Assembly (NCBI GenBank): GCA_002356635.1
Contig: CP023454.1
Coordinates: forward strand, 1,534,501-1,598,500
Length of the DNA: 64,000 bases
From: Rhodobacteraceae bacterium QY30
Lineage (GTDB): Bacteria; Pseudomonadota; Alphaproteobacteria; Rhodobacterales; Rhodobacteraceae
Direction: 5' to 3'
In this document: positions 43,101 to 49,551 of the stretch, in pieces
Layout of the letters: the number at the start of each line of letters is the position of its first letter
Numbering within the stretch: position 1 is the first letter of the stretch
Notes under the pieces: model-generated
Seen by the model: only the letters and a program-made list of their open reading frames with translations
Databases searched by the model: none
What the model was told of the DNA's origin: nothing
Position numbers and translations under genes: made by a program

Positions 43101-43456
43101 CGCGTCACCACGGCGACCTTGACCGTCTCGCCCGTGCCCGACCAGTCATAGGCCAGGTCTTCGATCGGATAGGGTGTGCGCTCGGCCAGCGCGGCCTCGA
43201 TCTGGGCGCGACGCGAGTCCTCGTCGGGGCCGGGCGCGGTGACCTCAGTGTAAAGGATCTGCGAATTGGGCAGAACCAGTTTCGTGCGCACACCTTCGGG
43301 CGCCAGCGCCGTGGCCGTCTTGCGCAGGAAGCGCAGGGTATCTTCGACGGCCTCATTCTCGAGGTCGGCATCTCCCACCAGCATCCAGCCCCGGGGGGTG
43401 CGGTGCAGCAGGCGAATTCCGTCGTCCGACAGGGTCAGTGCAAATCCAGGCTTCAT
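40133..43456 (-). CDS. Large linker-rich membrane protein with GspL/PilM-like and PilP/GspC-like ends
   Basis: 1107 residues, not recognised as a named family. Residues 1 to about 190 form a compact alpha/beta domain (GFALTLSDDGIRLLHRTPRG, KLVLPNSQILYTEVTAPGPD, RTPYPIEDLAYDWSG) that recalls the cytoplasmic GspL/PilM module. Residues about 190-560 are acidic Ala/Pro-rich linker. One membrane helix (LGPALIGGLIALIGLVGLW) lies near 563-582. A second low-complexity linker runs to about 1020. The last 75 residues (VNLIGIMGSSSDRRALIRTS, then GRYVRVKVGDRFDGGRVASI) resemble the PilP/GspC homology region. The order fits a cytosol-to-periplasm bridging protein. No other secretion or pilus gene is nearby. 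The start is ATG 43456; a TTG three codons earlier is possible. Confidence 0.8.
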   Translation of the reverse strand: MKPGFALTLSDDGIRLLHRTPRGWMLVGDADLENEAVEDTLRFLRKTATALAPEGVRTKLVLPNSQILYTEVTAPGPDEDSRRAQIEAALAERTPYPIEDLAYDWSGTGETVKVAVVTRLTLSEAEAFAEEHRFNPVCFVSIPEADAFDGEPFFGLTARAADHLPTGATMERDERPVRIVGIVDAVPLAGAPEEAGTLEAVVTQADAGETPAEDGLPATEDLDAALPEDAPARVAETDTAPADALPADAIPSDMPLADWSAAAPTDVPGLPEDGPAAVEELPVAAEPSAPDDDPDATAQAMATLAAEAAATLAADAQPVFAAARQDDGGGVSAQVAPMAGNEPEDSEPDEGTQADATPEPSFAEAASGAARTDKAPAPAETLPAHSPANEVPEAPFAVVDPDGPTDGPLAADAVDATPRTPPLVGGAGFTSRRKLPFGALPPQPSDPGLRPAPRLGPVSSPVGVTAPTLAESDGTDAAEADLPKAAPGAALGEALRKRAGKKAAPPRLAGLRAEPVAPRGGTTAPVSTQLPLRRTAKTAAQESEDLTIFGARRGPAVGGKPRYLGPALIGGLIALIGLVGLWSSLSGDDSAGTEPQTTTLQQSAVEAPAAVPATATDGSTEADGPATPATESDTATTEAASDPALADASLAPLPEAASTVATADPAAADTPPGETAADMPADTATASAEGSTAATVAAAAPQPTATAQPDAPAANAPPPAVESATGPATTAEGTGTNAAQSRSDTTAADSITGETPPTTPDAAALPTGQALLHDAPLAPQPLPLPFGALVKYGPDGLIIPSPEGVQTPTGITLFLGKPPVAPKVRPAKIEAAATAAVAPVPPAEGANATPASAAETPVFADPKLKGKRPAPRPASLQGASGQGAQDQGAATPDAAPLVPVDPRHAARQPKSRPAEILTRAAAAQPAPAPEAVPPAPVTGGTKLAVAQSRRPADRPSDVSKAVESALAAAVAEPEPAAAVTPVVALAPEPAPAPIVPQVDTEAAVAEASSVEIDEPEPVSAAPGIPTRASVAKQATYANAIDLGKVNLIGIMGSSSDRRALIRTSNGRYVRVKVGDRFDGGRVASIGNGQLTYVKGGRTIVLKMLAAG

Positions 43457-43627
43457 TCCGGGCAAGTATCACATCCGCAACTGGCGCCGAAACGGTCTTC
43501 GGGCCCCGAACTCCGATTAAAGCAGTTTTTCGCGCAAGGAAAGACGACCGACCGGCGAACGGCCAAGGATTGCCTTGCGGTCAGCGCCTTATCGACGAAT
43601 TGTGATGCGGGCAGAACGGAGGTTTCC

Positions 43628-44347
43628 ATGCGCATCTTTTCAAACGCGGCCGCTTATATGACCTGCGCGACCGTTGCATTTCCGATGTTTGCCGCAGTAC
43701 CGGCGCTGGCCGAAACGCCGGTCCGCACCATCACCGTCACGGGCGAGGCGCAGGTCGCCACCGCGCCGGACATGGCGACGATCACGCTGGGCGTCACCTC
43801 GCAGGCGCTGACGGCGAAGGCGGCGCTGGACGCCAACAGCACGGCACTTCAGGCTGTTCTGGACAAGCTGAAGTCCGACGGAATCGCCCCGAAGGACATC
43901 CAGACCACCGGACTGTCGGTCAATCCGCAGTTCGACTACCGGCCCAAGGCCGACGGCACACAGGACAGCAAGATCACGGGCTATGTCGCCGCGAACATGG
44001 TGGTGGTGTCGGTGCGGCAGCTTGATACCCTGGGGGGCACGCTGGATGCCGTGGTGACCGAAGGCGCCAACACCCTGAACGGCATCAGCTTCGGCCTTCA
44101 GGATCCCGGACCGAAACAGGACGAGGCGCGCCGCGCCGCCGTGGGTGAAGCCGCGCGCCGCGCGAAGCTTTACGCGGAAGCCGCAGGCGTGACGCTGGGG
44201 CCAGTTCTGTCGATCAGCGAACAGGGCATCAGCCTGCCGCCGGTCATGATGGCCAGCGCCGCACGCGACAAGATGGCTGTGCCGGTCGAGGGGGGCGAGG
44301 TGAATGTCGGCGCCGCTGTCACGATCACCTATCAGATCGCCGACTGA
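43628..44347 (+). CDS. Periplasmic SIMPL-domain protein
   Basis: 239 residues. Sec signal peptide (MRIFSNAAAYMTCATVAFPM..., cleavage near ALAE), then a SIMPL/DUF541 domain: TITVTGEAQVATAPDMATIT, IAPKDIQTTGLSVNPQFDYR, DTLGGTLDAVVTEGANTLNG and the closing VGAAVTITYQIAD. Homologues affect oxidative-stress tolerance, but a molecular function is not known. GGAGG ribosome site. Divergent from the 1107-residue gene; convergent with metY across a strong terminator. Confidence 0.9.
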   Translation: MRIFSNAAAYMTCATVAFPMFAAVPALAETPVRTITVTGEAQVATAPDMATITLGVTSQALTAKAALDANSTALQAVLDKLKSDGIAPKDIQTTGLSVNPQFDYRPKADGTQDSKITGYVAANMVVVSVRQLDTLGGTLDAVVTEGANTLNGISFGLQDPGPKQDEARRAAVGEAARRAKLYAEAAGVTLGPVLSISEQGISLPPVMMASAARDKMAVPVEGGEVNVGAAVTITYQIAD

Positions 44348-44369
44348 CGGCTGCGATTGGAAGGGGCAG

Positions 44370-44395
44370 GGGGCACCTTTCGGTGCCCCTTTTTT
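44370..44395 (+). terminator. Rho-independent terminator of the SIMPL gene
   Basis: GGGGCACC-TTTC-GGTGCCCC stem of 8 bp followed directly by TTTTTT, 22 nt after the stop and 15 nt before the convergent metY stop. Confidence 0.9.
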
Positions 44396-44409
44396 CGTTT
44401 CCGAAAGGC

Positions 44410-45693
44410 TCAGGCTGTCGCGGCGGCCAGTGCCTGATCCAGATCGGCGATGATGTCGGCCACATCCTCGATCCCGATCGACAGGCGCACCACATCCGGG
44501 CTGGCGCCTGCGGCGATCTGCTGTTCCTCGGTCAGCTGGCGGTGCGTGGTCGAGGCGGAGTGGATCACCAGGCTCCGCGTGTCGCCCAGGTTCGCCACAT
44601 GGCTGAAAAGCTTCAGGTTGTTCACAAGCTTCACGCAGGCGTCATACCCGCCCTTGACCGCGAAGGTGAAGAGCGCCCCCGCACCTTTCGGGCAGACCGT
44701 TTCCATCCGTCCGTGCCAGGGCGAGGATTTGAGCCCCGCATAGGTCACCTTGGTGATGCGCGGGTCCTTCTCCAGCCATTCCGCCACCTTCTGGGCGTTC
44801 TCGACATGGCGCTGCATCCGCAAGGACAGGGTTTCGATCCCCATCAGCGTATAATGCGCGCCCTGCGGGTTCATGGTCATGCCCAGATCGCGCAGGCCCA
44901 CGGCGATCGAATGGAAGGTAAACGCCATCGACCCCAGCGCCGGGTGGAAGGCCAGGCCGTGGTAGGCGGGTTCGGGTTCCGACAGCGACGGGAACTTGCC
45001 CGATTTCGACCAGTCGAACTTGCCGCTGTCCACGACGACGCCGCCGGTCACGGTGCCATTGCCGGTCAGAAACTTCGTCGCCGAATGGACGACCAGCGTC
45101 GCGCCCAGCTCGATCGGGCGGCAGAGGTAGGGGCTGGCCAGCGTGTTGTCGACGATCAGCGGCAGGCCCACCTTGTCGGCCACCTTGGCCACCGCCGGAA
45201 TGTCGGTGATATAGCCGCCGGGGTTCGAAATCGATTCACAGAAGATTGCGCGGGTGTCGTCATCAACCGCCGCCTCCAGCGCCGCCAGATCGTCGAAATC
45301 GACGAACTTGGTCGACCAGCCGAAGCGCTTGATCGTCTGGCCCAGCTGCGTGATCGTGCCGCCGTAAAGCCGCGTCGAGGCGATGATGTTCTTCCCCGGC
45401 CCCATCAGCGGGAACAGCGCCATGATCTGCGCCGCATGGCCCGACGAACAGCAGATCGCGCCCGCGCCACCTTCCAGTGCCGCGACACGTTCCGCCAGCG
45501 CCTGCACGGTCGGGTTGGTCAGGCGCGAATAGATGTAGCCCACCTCTTGCAGGTTGAAGAGCCGCGCCGCGTGGTCGGCATCCTTGAAGACGTAAGCCGT
45601 GGTCTGGTAGATCGGCACCTGCCGCGCGCCGGTGGCCGGATCGGGCGCCGCGCCCGCGTGGATGGTCAGCGTGTCGAAGGAATATTGGGTCAT
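44410..45693 (-). CDS. metY: O-acetylhomoserine sulfhydrylase
   Basis: 427 residues, PLP enzyme making homocysteine from O-acetylhomoserine and sulfide (may also use O-acetylserine). Family features: HAGAAPDPATGARQVPIYQT, YSRLTNPTVQALAERVAALE, VDNTLASPYLCRPIELGATL and the PLP-lysine motif HSATKFLTGNGTVTGG. ATG 45693 has a GGGGGGA site. Homocysteine from this step would feed the split methionine synthase module encoded at 49.5-54.2 kb (inference). Confidence 0.93.
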   Translation of the reverse strand: MTQYSFDTLTIHAGAAPDPATGARQVPIYQTTAYVFKDADHAARLFNLQEVGYIYSRLTNPTVQALAERVAALEGGAGAICCSSGHAAQIMALFPLMGPGKNIIASTRLYGGTITQLGQTIKRFGWSTKFVDFDDLAALEAAVDDDTRAIFCESISNPGGYITDIPAVAKVADKVGLPLIVDNTLASPYLCRPIELGATLVVHSATKFLTGNGTVTGGVVVDSGKFDWSKSGKFPSLSEPEPAYHGLAFHPALGSMAFTFHSIAVGLRDLGMTMNPQGAHYTLMGIETLSLRMQRHVENAQKVAEWLEKDPRITKVTYAGLKSSPWHGRMETVCPKGAGALFTFAVKGGYDACVKLVNNLKLFSHVANLGDTRSLVIHSASTTHRQLTEEQQIAAGASPDVVRLSIGIEDVADIIADLDQALAAATA

Positions 45694-45827
45694 CGCTTGG
45701 TCCCCCCTTGATGTTGCGGGGCGAACCCTAGCCAATGCGCGCGGCCCGCACAACGATGTCGGACGAAGGTAACTGTCGGGCCGCGATGGTTGACGTCCGG
45801 CACCGGCTTCTCTACCTCGGCGCCATC

Positions 45828-47639
45828 ATGGCACGCGCACCCCTTCTTCAGCTTTCCGGCATCTCGCTGACCTTCGGCGGCACCCCGGTTTTCGACAACC
45901 TTGACCTGACAGTGCAACCCGGCGACCGGGTGGCGCTGGTGGGCCGCAACGGGTCTGGCAAGTCGACGCTGATGAAGGTGATGGCGGGTCTGGTCGAGGC
46001 CGACAGCGGGACCCGCGTCGTGCCCCCGGGCGTGACCGTGGGCTACATGGAGCAGGAACCCGACCTGAGCGGCTTTCACACCTTGGGCGATTTCGCTGCC
46101 CACCATCTGCCCGAAGGCGAAGCCTACCGGCTGTCGGTCGTGGCCGAAGGGCTGAAGTTCAACCCCGACACGCCCGTTGCCTCCGCCTCGGGCGGGGAAC
46201 GGCGCCGCGCCGCGCTGGCGAAGCTGCTGGCCGAGGCGCCGGAACTGATGCTGCTGGACGAACCGACGAACCACCTGGACATTCAGGCCATCGGCTGGCT
46301 GGAAGCCGAACTGAAGGACACCCGCGCCGCCTTCGTGCTGATCTCGCACGACCGCGCCTTCCTGCGGGCGCTGACGCGCGCGACGCTCTGGATCGACCGG
46401 GGGCAGGTCCGCCGGCAGGAACGCGGGTTCGAGGCCTTCGAGGACTGGCGCGAAACCGTCTGGGCCGAAGAAGACGAGGCCCGCCACAAGCTGGAACGCA
46501 AGATCAAGGCCGAAGCGAAATGGGCGGTCGAGGGGATTTCTGCCCGGCGCAAGCGCAATCAGGGCCGGGTGCGGGCGCTGGCGGCGCTGCGCGCCGAACG
46601 CGCGTCGATGATCCGCCGTCAAGGCACCGCAGCGATGGAGTTCGACGCCGGTCCCACATCGGGCAAGCTGGTCATCGAAGCCAAGGGCATTTCAAAGGCT
46701 TTCGACGACAAGATCATCCTGAAGCCCTTCGACCTGCGCGTGCTGCGCGGCGACCGGATTGCCTTCGTCGGCCCGAATGGCGTGGGCAAGACGACGCTTC
46801 TGAAGATGCTGACCGGCGAGGTGGCGCCCGATACCGGCAGCGTCAAGCACGGCACGAACCTGGAAATCGCGGTCTTTGATCAGGCCCGCGCGACGCTGGA
46901 TTTGTCGATGTCGCTGTGGGACGGGCTGGTCAACGACCCCGACATGGCGGTGTCGGGCCGGTCGGATCAGGTGATGGTGCGCGGGACGCCAAAGCACGTG
47001 GTGGCCTACCTCAAGGATTTCCTTTTCGACGAAGCCCAGGCCCGCGCGCCGATCGGATCGCTGTCGGGCGGTGAACGGGCGCGGCTTTTGCTGGCGCGGA
47101 TCATGGCCAAGCCGTCGAACCTGCTGATCCTGGACGAACCGACCAACGATCTGGACGTGGAAACGCTGGACCTGCTGCAAGACCTGCTGGGCGAATATGA
47201 CGGCACCGTGCTGCTGGTCAGCCACGACCGGGATTTCATCGACCGGGTGGCCACGACGACCGTTGCACTGGAGGGGGAAGGCCGCGCCACCGCCTATGCG
47301 GGCGGATGGAGCGACTATCAGGACCAGAAACCCAAGGCCGCCGAACCCCGCGCCGCAGCCCCGGCGCCGGCGCCCAAGCCCGAGGTCGCGCAAAGCCTGA
47401 AGAAAGCTGCGCAAGGCCTTACGTTTACGGAAAAACATCGTCTGGACGCCCTTCCGGGGATCATCGAGAAGCTTGAAGCCGAAATCGGCAAGCTGTCGGA
47501 TTTCCTGTCGGACCCGAACCTGTTCAGCACATCTCCCGACAAGTTCCGCCGCGCCTCGGAAGGCTTGGCCGAACGTCAGGCCGCGCTGTCCGCGGCCGAG
47601 GAAGAATGGCTGATGCTCGAAGAAAAAGCCGCCGGCTGA
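45828..47639 (+). CDS. ABC-F ATPase (Uup/EttA-like)
   Basis: 603 residues, two ABC ATPase domains without membrane segments. Walker A motifs GRNGSGKST (near residue 40) and GPNGVGKTT (near residue 316). Signature motifs SASGGERRRAALAKLL and SLSGGERARLLLARIM. Walker B LLLDEPTNHLD and LILDEPTNDLD. A basic inter-domain linker lies at 200-260 and a C-terminal coiled coil from about 540, typical of Uup. Acts on ribosomes or DNA branch structures, not in transport. Start ATG 45828 by family N-terminus. Confidence 0.9.
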   Translation: MARAPLLQLSGISLTFGGTPVFDNLDLTVQPGDRVALVGRNGSGKSTLMKVMAGLVEADSGTRVVPPGVTVGYMEQEPDLSGFHTLGDFAAHHLPEGEAYRLSVVAEGLKFNPDTPVASASGGERRRAALAKLLAEAPELMLLDEPTNHLDIQAIGWLEAELKDTRAAFVLISHDRAFLRALTRATLWIDRGQVRRQERGFEAFEDWRETVWAEEDEARHKLERKIKAEAKWAVEGISARRKRNQGRVRALAALRAERASMIRRQGTAAMEFDAGPTSGKLVIEAKGISKAFDDKIILKPFDLRVLRGDRIAFVGPNGVGKTTLLKMLTGEVAPDTGSVKHGTNLEIAVFDQARATLDLSMSLWDGLVNDPDMAVSGRSDQVMVRGTPKHVVAYLKDFLFDEAQARAPIGSLSGGERARLLLARIMAKPSNLLILDEPTNDLDVETLDLLQDLLGEYDGTVLLVSHDRDFIDRVATTTVALEGEGRATAYAGGWSDYQDQKPKAAEPRAAAPAPAPKPEVAQSLKKAAQGLTFTEKHRLDALPGIIEKLEAEIGKLSDFLSDPNLFSTSPDKFRRASEGLAERQAALSAAEEEWLMLEEKAAG

Positions 47640-47682
47640 TCCCGCAGAAGGGGCCGCCGCATGAAGCGGCAGCTCCCGGAGG

Positions 47683-48228
47683 TCAGGACTTCGGCAAGAG
47701 AACCGCGTCGATCACATGGATCACGCCGTTCTTCTGCGCCACATCGGCCTGCGTCACCGTCGCCACGTTTCCGTTTTCGTCGGTCAGCGTCACCTTGCCG
47801 CCCTCCGCCTTCGCGGTCAGCTCGCAGCCGCCCACGGTCTTGACCTTGTGCGCGCCGCCGTCATCCGTCACCATCTTCTGCACATCGGCCGCCATCGCCT
47901 TGGCCGCAACCACGTGGCAGGTCAGGATCTGGGTCAGCTTGTCCTTGTTTTCGGGCTTCAGCAGCGTTTCCACGGTGCCGGCCGGCAGTTTTTCAAAGGC
48001 AGCATTGGTCGGGGCAAAAACGGTGAAGGGCCCTTCGCCCGACAGCGTCTCGACCAGACCCGCGGCCTTGACCGCCGCCACCAGTGTCGTGTGATCGGCC
48101 GAATTCACGGCATTTTCGACGATGTTCTTTTCGGGGAACATCTTGGCGCCGCCGACCATCGGGTTCTGGGCGAAAGCGGGTGCCGCCGCCAGCGTCAGCA
48201 GGGCCAGCGCGGTATGGGTGAAACGCAT
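47683..48228 (-). CDS. Exported fasciclin-domain protein
   Basis: 181 residues. Signal peptide (MRFTHTALALLTLAAAPAFA), then one FAS1 domain: NIVENAVNSADHTTLVAAVK, GLVETLSGEGPFTVFAPTNA with conserved FAPTNAAF, ILTCHVVAAKAMAADV and the terminal KNGVIHVIDAVLLPKS. Adhesive or matrix-type domain in the periplasm or outside. It sits directly downstream of an ECF sigma/RskA-type anti-sigma pair, like mpt70/mpt83 behind SigK-RskA in mycobacteria. Confidence 0.92.
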   Translation of the reverse strand: MRFTHTALALLTLAAAPAFAQNPMVGGAKMFPEKNIVENAVNSADHTTLVAAVKAAGLVETLSGEGPFTVFAPTNAAFEKLPAGTVETLLKPENKDKLTQILTCHVVAAKAMAADVQKMVTDDGGAHKVKTVGGCELTAKAEGGKVTLTDENGNVATVTQADVAQKNGVIHVIDAVLLPKS

Positions 48229-48275
48229 CGTCTATCCTCCGTTGCCGGGCGGGGCCTGTCCCCACCCTGTGCCCG

Positions 48276-48305
48276 AAGTTACGAAGGCTGCTGCACCGAA
48301 GTTGC
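48276..48305 (-). promoter_or_regulatory. Candidate ECF promoter of the fasciclin gene
   Basis: On the minus strand GCAACTT (48305-48299), 15-nt spacer, CGTAACT (48283-48277). The -35 has the AAC core common in ECF promoters. The two elements also form a direct repeat, CGYAACTTCGG. Lies 48-77 nt upstream of the fasciclin start. Confidence 0.4.
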
Positions 48306-48325
48306 GCGACGGGCGGAAAAAAAAC

Positions 48326-48991
48326 TCAGCCCTTGCCGATTACCGCCGCAACCAGGATCGGCCCCTGGGCCACGCCGGTTGGCGTGCCGCCCGCCTGTTC
48401 CAGCGTGACGGCCAGCGTCGTTCCGGCGGGCAGTTCTGCCAGCGGGATGGTGCGTTCGCCGTCGCGCACCAGACCCAGCGAGACGGCCTTCTGCCCGGCG
48501 GGGATGACCCAGAGTTCGTAGTCCTTGCCCGGTTCTGCCGCCGGTCCGGCGGACCGGTGGACGCGCAGTTCCCTTCGGTCCGCATCATAGGCCGCCTGGA
48601 TGACCAGGGGCTGGTTGTCCGCAACCAGCGATGCCGTCACAGAAGGCACGGTGGGCAGGTTCAGCAAGGGGCCGAAGGCCAGCCAGACGGCCACGGCCAG
48701 GGCACCCACCAGGGCACCCCACAACGGCCAGAACAGCCGCCGCGTGGCGCGCGCCGTCGGAAACAGCCGCGCCTCGATCCGGTTGCGCAGATGCGCGGGC
48801 GGCTCGACGGGCGCGACATCGTCCGTCAAGGGGTGAAGGCGTTCCTCCCAGGCTGCCACTTCGGCAGCAAAGCGGGGATCGGCCGCGATCAGGGCTTCGG
48901 CCGCCAGCCGTTCGGCATGAGGAAGCGTCCCCAGCACATATTCGGCGGCCATCCCGTCCCGGTCGGGCATCTGATGTTCGCCCTCGCTCAT
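48326..48991 (-). CDS. RskA-type anti-sigma factor
   Basis: 221 residues. A short N-terminal anti-sigma helical domain (GMAAEYVLGTLPHAERLAAE, then FAAEVAAWEERLHPL) is followed by one membrane helix (FWPLWGALVGALAVAVWLA) near residue 95. The C-terminal RskA domain follows (LRVHRSAGPAAEPGKDYELW, TLAVTLEQAGGTPTGVAQGP). Its ATG overlaps the sigma gene stop by 4 nt (ATGA), the usual coupling. It holds the cognate ECF sigma at the membrane until released by proteolysis. Confidence 0.9.
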   Translation of the reverse strand: MSEGEHQMPDRDGMAAEYVLGTLPHAERLAAEALIAADPRFAAEVAAWEERLHPLTDDVAPVEPPAHLRNRIEARLFPTARATRRLFWPLWGALVGALAVAVWLAFGPLLNLPTVPSVTASLVADNQPLVIQAAYDADRRELRVHRSAGPAAEPGKDYELWVIPAGQKAVSLGLVRDGERTIPLAELPAGTTLAVTLEQAGGTPTGVAQGPILVAAVIGKG

Positions 48992-49527
48992 CCCTCGAGG
49001 CACCCTTTCAGCTTCTGAAGGCCCCGGCGCAGCCAGGACCGCATCGTGTTCAGCGGCACGTCATGGCGGCGCGCCAGATCCTCATAGGACAGGCCGTCCA
49101 GATAGGCCCCCCGGATAGCGGCCGCGCGGGCGGCATCCAGGGTGTCGAAACACTCTGCGATGCGCCGCGCCTCGCCCCGGGCGATGACCGCCGCCTCGGC
49201 GCCGGGCGCGGGATCGGCAATGGCCAGCAGCGCGTCCTCGCCGTCCTGGGGGGCAGGACGGGCGCGCAGTCGGTCGATGGCATGGTTGCGGGCCACGGCG
49301 ATTACCCAGGTCATTCCCCGGCCCTTGGCGGCATCGAAGCGGCGCGCGTTCAGCCACAGGCGCGTGAACACCTCTTGCAGCGCGTCCTCTGCCTCGGCGC
49401 GGTTGCCGAGGATACGGATGAGCAGGCCAAAAAGTTTCCCGGCGGCCAGATCATACAGGCGGGCGAACGCCGTCCGTTCGCCCTGGGCCATCTGGCGCAG
49501 CATGTCGGCGACGGGATCGTTGCTCAC
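48988..49527 (-). CDS. ECF RNA polymerase sigma factor
   Basis: 179 residues. Region 2 (FARLYDLAAGKLFGLLIRIL, AEDALQEVFTRLWLNA, TWVIAVARNHAIDRLRA) and region 4 (RAAAIRGAYLDGLSYEDLAR, then RHDVPLNTMRSWLRRGLQKL) are complete, as in SigK-like ECF factors. GTG start at 49527, since an in-frame stop lies just upstream. The anti-sigma gene follows with a 4-nt overlap. The corrinoid reactivator gene ends 24 nt upstream on the same strand, so read-through from that operon is possible. Confidence 0.92.
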   Translation of the reverse strand: MSNDPVADMLRQMAQGERTAFARLYDLAAGKLFGLLIRILGNRAEAEDALQEVFTRLWLNARRFDAAKGRGMTWVIAVARNHAIDRLRARPAPQDGEDALLAIADPAPGAEAAVIARGEARRIAECFDTLDAARAAAIRGAYLDGLSYEDLARRHDVPLNTMRSWLRRGLQKLKGCLEG

Positions 49528-49551
49528 CCGGATGCCCCTGTATCAGAAATG

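Noticed and set aside
45694-45827. SAM or SAH riboswitch upstream of metY
   Set aside because: I looked for conserved SAM-II/SAH blocks in the metY leader and saw none that could be supported.
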